Below, in pieces: positions 44,172-55,739 of a DNA stretch of 64,000 nucleotides. The stretch covers positions 62,978,892 through 63,042,891 of the forward strand of contig NC_091119.1 in NCBI RefSeq assembly GCF_040183065.1. Direction: 5' to 3'. Origin of the DNA: Periplaneta americana. Its lineage: Eukaryota; Arthropoda; Insecta; Blattodea; Blattidae. Under the pieces are notes generated by a model. That model saw only the letters and a program-made list of their open reading frames with translations. It searched no databases and was not told the origin of the DNA. Every line of letters starts with the position of its first letter. Position 1 is the first letter of the stretch. The position numbers were made by a program, and so were the translations under genes.

Positions 44172-45990
44172 ATGTTTTGTCAAAGAACAAAGAAATGTTT
44201 ATTTAAACAGAGCGCTGCCCATCTGTTAGAGATGAATGTTACAGAGAAGGTAAATAATAATAATAATAATAATATGACTATATAACTTACACGTGCTATA
44301 ATAGTTGCAAAGTTTTTAGCAACATGTAAATTGGAATACTTATTTTATTTGTTTAGAAACGTTCAAATTTGAGGCTGAAGTATTCGTGTAAGTTTCTTGG
44401 ATGTCGGAGTGGCTACTATTTAAATCTCAGCTCCAGTGTAAAACGTAAGAATAAACATTTTTATAGATTTCCATCTGAAGCCAAAAAGGATGTGTTAACT
44501 ACGTGGAAAATAATTTGTAATATAAGCTAAGACGTTAGTTGTAGGAATTTTTTTATTTGTGAAGATCATTTTCTTCACATAGATTTTGTGAATTTTCATA
44601 GGGAGAGATTAAATCCTGGAGTGCTTCCTAAACATCTCGAACTGTCTCTGTATAGGCCTATCCCAAATGCAGACTATGTACATGTGAATAGTAGTCCTGT
44701 TCAGAGTGATTTTGTTGAAGTTCAGAATTTAGTGAAAATAATGTGAATTCGCTCAGAGAAAGTGATATTGGAAATTCAGAAGCTGAACAAGATGGAGTAA
44801 TTCTTAATAATGTACAAGGTATGGATGATAGTGATTATGAATTTCTTTGTTCACCTTTCTTAGATGACACAAGCAATCGAGGAGTTATGGGTTCAGGAGT
44901 TTCAAAGTGAAAAATGTACAAAATCCATCGAAATACTGTTTCAAAAATAGGTACCGGTAAATTAAAGAAACGTCTACAGAATGAAAGGGCGCAATTGAAA
45001 CACTTGAAGCAGCTTTATGACGATGAGAAATTTAAGTTTATGGAGGAAGAGTTGAATGATGTTACCAAAACATTTATTAATAGTCAATTAAGAAATGTTA
45101 ACAAGGTATCCACTGCTGTGTGATGGTGTATACAAGACAATGTGTTTGCTTTATCAATTTATAAATGTAGTCCACGTCTCTAAAAATATTTGTCCACTCA
45201 TTTCTGTCTTCCATCTGTCAGACTCCTCAAGTCACTGTTGTCCCAGGTACCATTTGATACAGTGCTTAATACTGCTTTATTAAGAGTTATAGAGGCAGAA
45301 GTAAAGAACATGCACGAAAATGATAAATATTGTGCATTACTCTTTGATGAAATGTCCCTAGATAGTGGTTTGTATTACGAGTCAAACAAGCAAATCATTT
45401 GCGGTTATCAGGATTTAGGCCATCTAGGACATTCACCTGTAGCTGCTAGTCATGCATTAGTTTTTATGCTAAGAGGTATTCGCAGAACGTTGAAACAAGT
45501 GATTGCTTATTATTTTACTGCAGGTACTGCTACAAGTGATGACTTGAAAGCACTAATTGTTCATATTATAGGTGAACTTAAAAAAAATGGGGTTGAATGT
45601 AATTTGTACAGTCTGTGATCAAAATAGAACAAATCAGAAAGCTCTGAGAGAACTGTGTCAAAACAATTTGAATAATCCCAGTCCATTTCATTTTGTTGTT
45701 AATAGTAACCCTGTTGCTACTATTTTTGATGTGCCACATCTCCTAAAGAATACTAGGAACGCATTAATAGAACATAAAATTCAATTTGAGACTCACAAGG
45801 AAGCTAAATTTCAGTACATTAATACACTTTTCAGTTTAGTTGAAAAAAAGAGATTCAGAACCTCACCGAAACTAAAGAAACAGCATTTTAACTTTTCTGA
45901 TTCCTACGTGAAAATGAAAGTAAAGGTTGCCGCTGCAGAGATGAGTCATACAGTGGCAGCAGCAATTGCCTATGCCTGTATTTTTTTTTT
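44172..45990 (+). pseudogene. P-element-type transposase remnant (THAP finger and RNase H-like core)
   Basis: A short first segment (ATG at 44172, donor after 44249) and a second from 44357 would be joined by an intron of about 107 bp. The THAP zinc finger (44357-44690) shows CKFLGC, HFYRFPSEAKKDVLTTW, ICEDHF and GVLPK, with one in-frame stop. A coiled-coil-rich piece follows (44914-45123). The catalytic part reads ALLFDEMSLDSGLYY near 45340 and VCDQNRTNQKALRELC near 45610 after a frameshift near 45590, then FDVPHLLKNTRNALIE. This order is that of P-element/THAP9 transposases. The 3' end is lost. Confidence 0.82.
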
Positions 45991-46011
45991 CTTTGAGTTT
46001 GGGTGTATAGC

Positions 46012-46368
46012 CTACCACATGGGATAGCTGTACTTTCCTTTTTTACATTTTGGGGTTGTATCATCCATTACTTTAGTTAATAATTTATAAAAATGATTCA
46101 TTGCATTATTGACATCATTCTGCTCAGTAACAGAAGACCAATCAGTATTATTAAGTAAGCTGTATAGTTGTAAGTAATCCCCATGTTTATAGTTGTATGA
46201 TAGAGGTAATAGGTTATGATTATTCCTATTAAACTGTGTATTAGCAGAATAAGATAACTCGAGTTGTAGCAGAATAAGATAACTCGAATTGAAGTGCAGG
46301 ATGTAACGGATGTTAATAAATGTGATAAGTGAGATCATTAAATTGAGTGTTTCTTGACGTAAATACAT
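46012..46368 (-). pseudogene. LINE fragment: endonuclease-RT linker
   Basis: The minus-strand ORF contains LPLSYNYKHGDYLQLYSLLN then NTDWSSVTEQND and NHFYKLLTKVMDDTTPK. From memory this is the typical linker between endonuclease and RT in jockey/I-type LINEs. No catalytic motif is present. It abuts the end of the P-element remnant. Confidence 0.6.
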
Positions 46369-47076
46369 CTATGGTTTTTTTTTTTTTTTTTGTGTGTTAC
46401 TTCCTTTCCTACCACTGAATTCATTTCTTTATCTATGTGAGATTTGGGAGAATTATCATGTTTGGGGGAATTATCATGTTTATCTTAAGTAAGGACCGGA
46501 AGAATTAAGACAAGAAAATGGCATAAATGTATGGCATCTGCAAACTAAGAAGAAATTATATTGGTGGATTTAGTTTAGGTAAGAGTGAATTACAGAGCAT
46601 GAAACTACAGTAGTTGGTAAGTAGAATAATAGTTAGTGCATTATTATCGCTGGCGATAATGCACATACCACTAGTTGTATATAATATTTTATCCACGATC
46701 TTTTAATGTGTATGATAGGCCTATTTATAATTTTATTGATACAGGCCTAGCTGCAAGTCACAAATATTAATTCTTTTACTCAAATGAGTGATTTTGAAGA
46801 AAGTTTTCCTTCAGATATTAAAGCAACTTCAACTGTTATTTCATTCCTTTTACCAGAAAAATCTAGAATTAAATATGAATTTGTGTATGTGTGTTTTTTT
46901 TTTCAGTAAATTGAGAATTAATTACTGTACATTTCTCCATTAACATAGTGAAGTAAATAAATGTGAATAAGTAGGAATTATTTAACATAGAGAGATGTGC
47001 AGCTGTGTGCAGACCTTGAGCCTAGGCTTAACTTAAATTCCAAAGTTATTGAATGATCCTTACACAAATTCCACAA
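46369..47076. other. no feature recognised
   Basis: A T15 run near 46380 and several GT-rich stretches. No gene is supported. Confidence 0.5.
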
Positions 47077-47704
47077 TTTGGGACATCTGGCCGACATTTA
47101 CGGCTGACCACTAGGATCCAGAATACAAAACAGAGGTTAAATTAAAAATACAATATCATTGTGGAGAGAATATGGAACAACGATAAATTTAAAAATAAAG
47201 TACAATTTGATTTCGGAGAAACACGAGATGAAAGTACATTGAAGAGTAATGAAATGAAGTAAAAAAAAATATATATTACGTAGTATTATACAAGTGATTG
47301 TGTAAAATGGATAATGAATCTCTCAATACCATTACACAAATTTTGTTAATGTCCTCATTAGAAAATTTAAGAGAAAGGAGAATGGTTTTGGTTAACTTAA
47401 ATGAAGTTCCCCTAGTGCCAAAAAGAAGTCCTTTCACTACCCATGTATTAATATTCATTTTGTATCTCTCACTGAAGTGAGGAATACATGGGTTGTAAAT
47501 AGACTACTTTTCATCATTAACATCATTGGCCTGTTGATCATCCTTCTCAAAATGGACAGTGGGTTCAAGAATGAGGCTTCTTTGATTCTGGCAATCGATG
47601 GCTATAATGTCTGCTCTTCTCGTTGACATAAGAATCGTTATCAATATTAACATGCTGATATTTTCGTATACTATACTTATTTTGATCTCGTTACGAACCT
47701 GCAA
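47077..47704 (-). pseudogene. RLE-type LINE (family D), copy 2, with endonuclease piece
   Basis: The lower part aligns with 14777-15205 and encodes KGLLFGTRGTSFKLTKTILL. The upper part, 47504-47704, reads RRADIIAIDCQNQRSLILEP then TVHFEKDD, which matches the restriction-like endonuclease core of R2-superfamily LINEs (RRxDxxAID..EPTxxFE). Sequence between the two is deleted at about 47460-47500. Confidence 0.72.
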
Positions 47705-47944
47705 CTTCTCGCGAAATCAAGTATAAATAAACTAGAACCACCGATTTCGCACTAAATATAGTCAAATGTTAAGCTTCACTGCCTGACCACCAGGAGTGCA
47801 CTATTTGTTTTCTGCTTCCCTGTCGTAACATGCGCTGTACACTTCTATTATTTTGTTGTTCTGTGTAGCAGAGCCTTCTTCAGTTACAAGCTGGAGCCAT
47901 ACATCGGCAACACTGTAATTAACTGTCAAACGAAGGCCTACTAT

Positions 47945-49574
47945 CAGTGGCGGCTCGTGAACTTGTGGATTGGGAGAGCTGCAGTAGATTTTGGTACATA
48001 CAAATTTCACTTCTTGATACCATTACTAGTAAGTATAGAATAAAAATAAATGCACTACATATCGAAAAACCAAAACTTCCTGACTTAGTTGAGAGATGTC
48101 TGTGGCATCATTTGCTAATCGCTAAAAAAAACTAATACCATCAATTTCAGTCTGAATTTCAGATTGGCAGACACTCAACTTGCAATCTACCAGTTCATTC
48201 TGAATTGTCTTAGAATTACCTTTCAACAGTGGGATGTTCCAAATGATTTTTGAGAGGCTCATTTAGATTACTCGCGAACTGTAGCAACCCACGAAATACA
48301 CCAGGGTTCTTCGAATCGTTTTTTCATCATGTTCCCTAAGGGAAAGTTCATATTGGCCACAAAATTTGATACAATCAATATTTCTTAAAAATAATTTCAC
48401 TATTTTTTCTCACTTGTTGATTATGTTTGAGAATGTTTGTTCTGTTCGTTTCACTTAATTGCACAACAATATTAGTTTTGCCTAACATAGCCAATGAAAC
48501 AACATTTTTCAGATGAGACTGCGAAGATTCGTGCATTTTGCTTTTTAGAGGCAAATGTCCTAAATCTGTCACACCACTCCTAGTCCATGCAGCATCACCA
48601 CCGAAGAGGAGGCAAGGAAAACAAAATACAGATTTTTTTTTTTGTTCACATCCACGTAACCACAAATGCTTAGCGTAAATTTCATTGTTATACTTCCTTA
48701 CATATTTCGGCTGGATGAAGCTTGAGTAAGATTTAAGTCGGGTAATGGACGGTCCTTTAATTTCACTTCATTGCATCAATCTTCTCCGCAAGGGAAAGTG
48801 GAGAAAAATAAAATTAATATTCTGTAATTCACACACACTCATGCTTGCAAATCTGCACTGGTTAAGTTACGGTACTAAGACGTCACACCAAAGCAACACT
48901 CAGATATACTGATGGTCAACAATTTTCTAAAACTGGAAAATAAGTCTCTTTCGTATTTTACGTGCTATATCAAAATGATTCTACTCGTGCAATCATTTTG
49001 AGTTAAGGCAAATATTAGGTTCTGCTGGAGGCTGGATATATACGTAATAATAAGGCAAAAGAGAATATTAACTTCATTATATTAACTCGATAAAATTCAA
49101 CAACAATAAGTATGTGATAAGAAAAGAAAAATTTTGTCATTAAGTTTCAAGGGAATAGAGAATTCATTTGACGCAGCATTACAATAGCGGTGTGGGAGGG
49201 AAGGAAAGATCTTCCCTTGTGGCCTGGCTCTGCAAGCCACTGCAGCGAAATATGGGTTTTAAACAGCGGCAGTTTCCCTCTGCTTCCCTTCACCTCTCTA
49301 CCCCCTGACCAAGCAAGACATACACTCTTACGAGCTGTCCCATCCTGCAGATTCCAGGACGACTTTGAATGCAGTGTCAATTCCAATACAGTCGATGCGC
49401 AAAAAGATTATGCATAAGATAATAGTACATATTCCCGGCCAGATGAAATATAAAGCAATTTACCAATAAAAAATGTAACAATTCTTCTACAAATTGAAAT
49501 AAATATTATTTTTATTTTCCTGTCAAAGCAGAGAGTGCTGCAGCTCCGCAGCTCTTATGGACGAGCCGCCCCTG
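47945..49574 (-). mobile_element. hAT element, 1,630 bp, with perfect 8-bp duplication
   Basis: The ends CAGTGGCGGCTCGTGAACTT and, inverted, CAGGGGCGGCTCGTCCATAA share the first 14 bases with one mismatch. CCTACTAT lies at 47937-47944 and 49575-49582. It contains an N-terminal transposase fragment in minus orientation; the C-terminal half is deleted. Confidence 0.93.
48030..48730 (-). pseudogene. hAT transposase N-terminus: TTF-type finger and DUF4371 start
   Basis: The main frame (48665-48375) reads WLRGCEQKKKSVFCFPCLLF then WTRSGVTDLGHLPLKSKMHE and SQSHLKNVVS, the TTF-type zinc finger of ZMYM/hAT transposases. Below it, across frameshifts, come CGQYELSLREHDEK, NSKTIQNELVDCKLSVC and ANDATDISQLSQEVLVFRYV, the start of the DUF4371 catalytic region with an ATD where DDTTD is expected. 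It ends near 48030. Confidence 0.82.
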
Positions 49575-49582
49575 CCTACTAT

Positions 49583-50245
49583 CCAGAACACGTGTTTGTG
49601 CTAATAGCGATTTTCAATGTAAATTAATGTTACAATATAAATGTGTGTCGATGGAATTATGTTCGCGGTCGAACCAAACGTTAATTGTTGATGTATTATA
49701 AACTAAGTGCGTGTTGGCAATAAAAATAAGACAACAAATGAAAATATGGCTGTAGTCTTTGGCAATTTTTACAGTTATTATTAATGACAAAATGATTGAA
49801 CAATTCTTCTAAATATTAAATACTGTATGAACTACATTTTTATAGTCTTACTTGTGGTTTATGGTGTATCAGAATTCTAGCCAAACTGTTGGGTCTCACC
49901 TGCTATATTAATAAAGTTAAGCCGTTGATTTTCAAGTTCATTGTAAACAGCTGTTTTGTGATCCCATAAATGTTGCAGTTTTGTTGAAGATTCGGATTGC
50001 CTGCTATACATCAGAACTGTCTATCTTTGTAGATGCATACACTCACTTTGTTGGTTTTCAAGGTTTGTTTATTAATATTATTTCGGTTGTAATAAATTAG
50101 TTATAAACATGTTTCTTTTCACTTCGTATTTACAGGATTTAAAGTTCACCGGGTTCACATTAATTGGCACATACTTAATAGATAATGATGTGTTTTGTTA
50201 CATATTATGTTGAAGGTATGTTTCTTAATTTTTTCATAGATATTT
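49583..50245. other. no feature recognised
   Basis: AT-rich intron sequence without a supportable feature. Confidence 0.55.
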
Positions 50246-50490
50246 CTTTAATGGGCGATCATAAGAGTACAAGTCAAAAAACCTTATTTTACAGGAGAGC
50301 AAAAAAACTGTTTAACATCGTACATGATTTTGAAGATAGTGTTATGTGTATCAGAGAATGCGGCATTCTACAGCAGGTTTTGACTTGTACTCTTTTTACC
50401 AGACATAGATATCGAGCTGATGATGACAAAACTGTACATATCTCAATTTCGCCAAAAATTGACTTGTACTCTTATGATCGCCCATCAAAG
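50246..50490. mobile_element. 245-bp MITE with 30-bp TIRs
   Basis: CTTTAATGGGCGATCATAAG and its extension to GAGTACAAGTC are mirrored at 50461-50490 with one mismatch. Flanks are AT-rich and a duplication could not be fixed. The open frame across it is a coincidence of the palindrome. Confidence 0.8.
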
Positions 50491-51895
50491 ATTTATACTT
50501 GGCCTTGGCCTATTTAAAATTTTATTTTAGAAAATTTGTAACAAATAATTTAGGATAAACAGTACTGTTATGGTGGCTGGCGAGGTTCAAACCAAAACTG
50601 GCTTCCTGGGCATCTGCAATATTTATAGAAAAGCACGACAGATAATCACATGAAATTAAAATGTATATGAAAATATCCTAGACCTTTCATGTCAGAGGTG
50701 AAACAACATAAAGCGGCAAAACATTGTCAATTTACTACCCACATAATGGTTAATTGATTGGAATAGGGTACTGTGAAAGTACGTCGTTAGTTTATTTATT
50801 TTTGGTACAAGTAACATTTCTTTAAGTATTTATTTATTTTCCCTTGTACCATCAATAAAAAACACGTATGCTTTTAATTTTTTAAAGTTATAAGTGGCTG
50901 TATGCAAGTACTTACACAATATACTGAAACTCAAATAAAATAACATTTCGGATTCTGTAATAAATTATGTACATGAATACACCGAATCTTGATCATATGC
51001 ACTTAGTTTTGTACCAATGTCGAAAATGTACATGTGACAACGAAATCAAAGCACTAAAATGTCAAACGTCATGCCTTTATTTCACGTCCCCCGCCTCCAT
51101 TCAGCATTGCCAAACCTACCCATGCTCCGGCTTGTAACTGAAGATGGCTCTGTTATTAGGCCTAATTTCGTTAAAATAACATTTTTTTGTTTTTGTTTTT
51201 GGAGCAGGATGAATTATTATTACGTTAAACTGAATAGTTCGTTACTTATGCATTCTTTAAACTGAACATTTCAACATGTAAATTAAAGTAAAATGGCAGG
51301 GACTAAAAAATTATTTCGTTATTCTGAAAAATTCGTAATTGCAGCGTTGGTAATAGCGGCATTTCACTGTATATCGATATCTTCGTAAATGAATGCGAAA
51401 CTAGATGATGCTTCTTCCCCTCAACTATTTCAGAAAGTAAACACACAATGTACTCTCTCAAGTTCGCTGCTGTTGTTTACATATTTTGACAATAATACCA
51501 GTTACAACTTCTAATCACTAAATTGTGCACCAATATGCCTGTTAAATCCCAAATCTCTCTGTAGTGCATATGAAGAGAAGGCATATCCACTGTTGATAGT
51601 GATTCGTATGTCGGATGGGAATGTTAAGCCTGGCAGCCTCCTTGATGCTATTCAACAGGAGTAGGCTATGTGCCGGCACCTGGTTTCCCCTTCTCCCTTC
51701 CTCTCCATCATCATCCTCACCCATTCTCTACACTACACTTACACGGACACTTACTACACTCACCCTAGTACACAACATAACTCTTCACAGATATACATCA
51801 TGTACAGCGTGGCCCACCGAAGTGGTGTACAAAATTGAAAATGGGTCACAGTCTTGCAGAACCCGAATCACGTAAAGTGAAGTGGCCAGGCATTA
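50491..51895. other. no feature recognised
   Basis: Intronic AT-rich sequence; frames at 51059-51265 and 51615-51875 have no recognisable protein character. Confidence 0.5.
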
Positions 51896-52067
51896 AGCTA
51901 CGGTTTGTTTACGACGCACATCGCCGGCGATTATAAATGCTGGTGATGATCGTCTGTGATCACTGCTGTAAAGAAACCATGTGCACTCATTTTAACTGCT
52001 AGCAACTCCAGGCGACAATCGCCAGCGATGTGCACCCGGCGATAATCGCTGTAAACAAACCGTAGCT
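51896..52067. mobile_element. Harbinger-like MITE, 172 bp
   Basis: AGCTACGGTTTGTTTAC is mirrored at 52051-52067 and flanked by TTA at 51893-51895 and 52068-52070, a TWA target. The interior has several CGCCGGCGAT/ATCGCCAGCGAT-type repeats in both orientations. Confidence 0.85.
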
Positions 52068-52546
52068 TTAGATACACACACACACACCAGTTACAGAAGA
52101 ATAGATGCTATTGTTAATGTAAGCACAGGTGTGTAATAAATTATTGCAAGTGTTCTACTGTGTACCTACCAACTGTGTATCCTCTACAGAAGAAAAAAAA
52201 AGGCCATATAATAATTGAACACTTCAGCAGAAAAACATTGCAAGCAATATTTTATTTCCCATTGCAATGTTTTAATATAAACAAGTTGCATGTACTCTGT
52301 TTTATGCTGTAGTGAACTCTGTTGGTTGAAAATGGAAGCACAATGTTCAATATAGGCAGTAAAATCTAGGAGGTTGTGGGAAAACATTTCAACCCTACAC
52401 ATCAACTATTTTTTTTCTGTTCTTGTAAAATTTTAATTTGGTGCTTGCAATGTTTTTCCGTTTAGTTATTCAATTGTTAACTTTGTGACAACTGGAAACT
52501 TAATCACTACATTTTTCTCCTGGCTACTGCTGTGCATCATGCTTAC

Positions 52547-52725
52547 TTCTGAGAGGTTTGTGCTGTTCAGTGCCAATGTCAGCTTTCTCACGGTCAGCAT
52601 CTTTCTCATTCGGAGGGAACATCTGTGTGAGCTCCTTCACATGCTCAGGGTTCAGGTGTTCTATGGCATCCGAGATCTTGTCCAGTAACACAAGAGCCTC
52701 TGCTGCATATAAGTGTCCCAGCATC
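52547..52725 (-). CDS. CNOT10: CNOT10 exon
   Basis: Acceptor ACCTGTGCAG precedes 52725; donor GTAAGC follows 52547. The 179-nt exon completes a codon with one base and ends after one base. It encodes MLGHLYAAEALVLLDKISDA, then IEHLNPEHVKELTQMFPP and an acidic, poorly conserved linker ending near KPLR. LGHLYAAEALxxLDxISDAIxHLNPE is nearly invariant in animal CNOT10 as I remember it, so the call is firm. Confidence 0.96.
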
Positions 52726-52999
52726 CTGCACAGGTTGCATATGTTCATTATTTCAGTCTCATTCCTCCAATTCAATTTCATCCTGATACTGTTAAGGTGA
52801 ATTTTTTAAAATTAATCACCCTCAATCAAATGAGAGTATACAGGGTCTGCCTATGCTTACCTTTAGAACAATTAACGTAAGTTATTTGTCACATTTTACT
52901 TAAGTTAGGCCTAAACGTTTTCGGCTCAACAGAGCTATCTTCAGAAGCTATGCCCTTGAATACATGAATAATTAGTTGGTGCATGTGTGTAATCTGATA

Positions 53000-54239
53000 A
53001 TTATTGGGGATCATCAGTGCGGTTTTCGGCGTAATAGATCGACTATTGATCAGATTTTTTGTATTCGGCAGATAATGGAGAAAAAATGGGAGTATAAGGG
53101 TACAGTACATCAGTTATTCATAGATTTCAAAAAGGCATATGACTCGGTTAAGAGGGAAGTATTATATGATATTCTTATTGAATTTGGTATTCCCAAGAAA
53201 CTAGTTCGATTAATTAAAATGTGTCTCAGTGAAACATACAGCAGAGTCCGTATAGGTCAGTTTCTATCTGATCCTTTTCCAATTCACTGCGGGCTAAAGC
53301 AGGGAGATGCACTATCACCTTTACTTTTTAACTTCGCTATAGAATATGCCATTAGGAAAGTTCAGGATAACAGGCAGGGTTTGGAATTGAACGGGCTACA
53401 TCAGCTTCTTGTCTATGCGGATGACGTGAATATGTTAGGAGAAAATACACAGACGGTTAGGGAAAACACGGAAATTTTACTTGAAGCAAGTAAAGCGATC
53501 GGTTTGGAAGTAAATCCCGAAAAGACAAAGTATATGATTATGTCTCGTGACGGGAATATTGTACGAAATGGAAATATAAATATTGGAGATTTATCCTTCG
53601 AAGAGGTGGAAAAATTCAAATATCTTGGAGCAACAGTAACAAATATAAATGACACTCGGGAGGAAATTAAACGCAGAATAAATATGGGAAATGCGTGTTA
53701 TTATTCGGTTGAGAAGCTCTTATCATCCAGTCTGCTCTCCAAAAATCTGAAAGTTAGAATTTATAAAACAGTTATATTACCGGTTCTTCTATATGGCTGT
53801 GAAACTTGGACTCTCACTCTGAGAGAGGAACATAGGTTAAGGGTGGTTGAGAATAAGGTGCTTAGGAAAATATTTGGGGCTAAGCGGGATGAAGTTACAG
53901 GAGAATGGAGAAAGTTACACAACACAGAACTGCACACATTGTATTCTTCACCTGACATAATTAGGAACTTGAAATCCAGACGTTTGAGATGGGCAGGGCA
54001 TGTAGCACGTATGGGCGAATCCAGAAATGCATATAGAGTGTTAGTTGGGAGACCGGAGGGAAAAAGACATTTAGGGAGGCCGAGACGTAGATGGGAGGAT
54101 AATATTAAAATGGATTTGAGGGAGGTGGGATATGATGATAGAGACTGGCTTAATCTTGCACAGGATAGGGACCGATGGCGGGCTTATGTGAGGGCGGCAA
54201 TGAACCTTCGGTCGGGTTCCTTAAAAGCCATTTTTGTTT
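53000..54239 (+). CDS. LINE reverse transcriptase, C-terminal part, uninterrupted frame
   Basis: The frame is open from the truncation point past the 3' coding end. It contains [16 protein letters not shown] (RT motif 2), [20 protein letters not shown] (first catalytic Asp), [35 protein letters not shown] (catalytic YADD, near 53413), KFKYLGATV and the C-terminal [20 protein letters not shown] block. The endonuclease and the RT start are missing. The absence of stops implies a young insertion. The true stop is uncertain because the frame runs on into the tail. Confidence 0.9.
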
Positions 54240-54259
54240 TTGTTTTTTGTTGTTGTTGT
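53000..54259 (+). mobile_element. LINE family B, longest copy, with 14-bp target duplication
   Basis: TGTGTAATCTGATA occurs at 52986-52999 and 54260-54273. The insertion is 5'-truncated inside the RT and its 3' end is CCTTAAAAGCCATTTTTG with a GTT-rich tail, unlike the GTAA tails of other copies. Two LINEs lie side by side here, the next starting at 54276. It is antisense to CNOT10. Confidence 0.93.
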
Positions 54260-54275
54260 TGTGTAATCTGATATA

Positions 54276-55739
54276 ATAATAATAATAATAATAATGATTT
54301 ATTTAACCTGGCAGAGTTAAGGCCATACGGCCTTCTCTAACACTCAACCAGGAGTAAAGACTGCGTTACAAAAACACTACAAATTAACAAATTACACTAC
54401 AATTTTACACACAAAACTGAATAAGATAATAATAATAATAAAAAATAAACAACAAATAAGAAGAAATCAGACATAATATATAACATACAGAAAGAAAGAA
54501 AAAAGCATAATAATATGTGAACAGCAGGTCAAAATAAATGAGGCATACAAAAAGAGACAATTATTCATAATAATAATAATAATAATAATAATAAAGAGGA
54601 ATAGTAATAATGATGATAATAATAATAATAATAATACTAATAGTAGTAATAAAATAGTGCAGTACAAAGTATACAGTGAATACAATATTTCTAAGTACAC
54701 ACAATAAGGAAAATTAAGATTATATATAGCTCAACTTATCACATTAGAGATATAACATTATCGGAAAATATGAAAACAAAAATATAAAATAAGTTGAATA
54801 TCATTAGAACATAAAAAAAATGTGAATACGTGGAAACATGCAATACAACACTTGTCATAATAGTAAGTTAGTTTGGCAACTCGTCATAAGATAATTTTCT
54901 AACTTGGATTTGAAAGAATTCAATGTTCGGCAGCCCTTGACTTCAGGCGGCAGAGAGTTCCAGTGACGAGAGGTAGCAACAGTGAAGGATGAGGAATACA
55001 GAGACGATGCGTGAAGTGGAATTTCTAGCGTGTTATCGCGTTGTGCTCGAGTATTAATATTATGATGGCGAGAGAGAGTATGAAATCGAGCGAATAAATA
55101 ATAGGGGGATGAAGAGTGCATAATTCGATATAAGAGAGAAAGTGAGTGCAGATTTCTCCTCTCATGTAACCTAAGCCATGATAACTTCTTGAAAGAAGGT
55201 GAGATATGATCATAGTATCGAACATTACAAATGAAGCGGACGCACGCGTTATGAACACGCTGTAGTTTCTGAGCGGAATCAATCCTGAGATCACTGAACA
55301 AAACGTCGCAATAATCGAAGTGAGGTAGAATGAGTGTCTGTACCAGCGTCTGTTTTAATTTAGATGGATAATGATACAATCTTTTTAGTGAATGGAGAAT
55401 AGAGAATGCCTTCTTACATGTATATTTAATATGCGTATCCCAATTTAGATTAGATTCGAAATGTACTCCGAGATTTTTTACGGTAGAACTAAACGGGATG
55501 ATTGTTTTATTCAGTTTCACAGGTGGAATATTCAGGTCGTTGACTTCAGGAATTAATCTACGGTTCGCGAACAGAATAGCCTGTGATTTACATGCGTTTA
55601 GGTTAAGCCCAAATTGTTGAGACCAGGAAGAGATGGAATCAAGATCTTCATTCAGACTATTAATGCTATCGTTTAGTGCGTCGGGACGGGCTGAAATATA
55701 CAATTGAACGTCGTCTGCATATATTTGATATCTGCATGA
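54276..55739 (-). mobile_element. CR1/jockey-like LINE, 5'-truncated at the YADD motif
   Basis: Read on the minus strand, it starts within RYQIYADDVQLYISARP (near 55735) and carries an intact C-terminal frame (55703-54855). It then continues through about 570 bp of 3' UTR to an AAT tract at 54277-54292 with TTTATTTAACCTGGCAGAG. The AAT tract fits a 3' tail. It sits 3 bp from the family B duplication. Confidence 0.8.
54855..55703 (-). CDS. LINE RT C-terminal domain (truncated)
   Basis: The 282-residue frame includes LNEDLDSISSWSQQFGLNLN, CKSQAILFANRR, VKNLGVHFESNLNWDTHIKY (the xLGVxLDxxLxWxxHI motif after the palm) and LILPHFDYCDVLFSDL. It continues ATSRHWNSLPPEVKGCRTLN and SFKSKLENYL, the conserved C-terminal tail of CR1/jockey LINEs. 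The frame really enters from the YADD motif just upstream, so the M at 55703 is not a true start. No stop or frameshift is present. Confidence 0.9.
   Translation of the reverse strand: MYISARPDALNDSINSLNEDLDSISSWSQQFGLNLNACKSQAILFANRRLIPEVNDLNIPPVKLNKTIIPFSSTVKNLGVHFESNLNWDTHIKYTCKKAFSILHSLKRLYHYPSKLKQTLVQTLILPHFDYCDVLFSDLRIDSAQKLQRVHNACVRFICNVRYYDHISPSFKKLSWLRLHERRNLHSLSLLYRIMHSSSPYYLFARFHTLSRHHNINTRAQRDNTLEIPLHASSLYSSSFTVATSRHWNSLPPEVKGCRTLNSFKSKLENYLMTSCQTNLLL

Noticed and set aside
46012-46368. possible host exon of an unrelated minus-strand gene
   Set aside because: The text fits a LINE linker and there are no convincing splice sites.
50185-50517. plus-strand 110-residue ORF
   Set aside because: It runs through both arms of a MITE palindrome; no protein similarity recognised.
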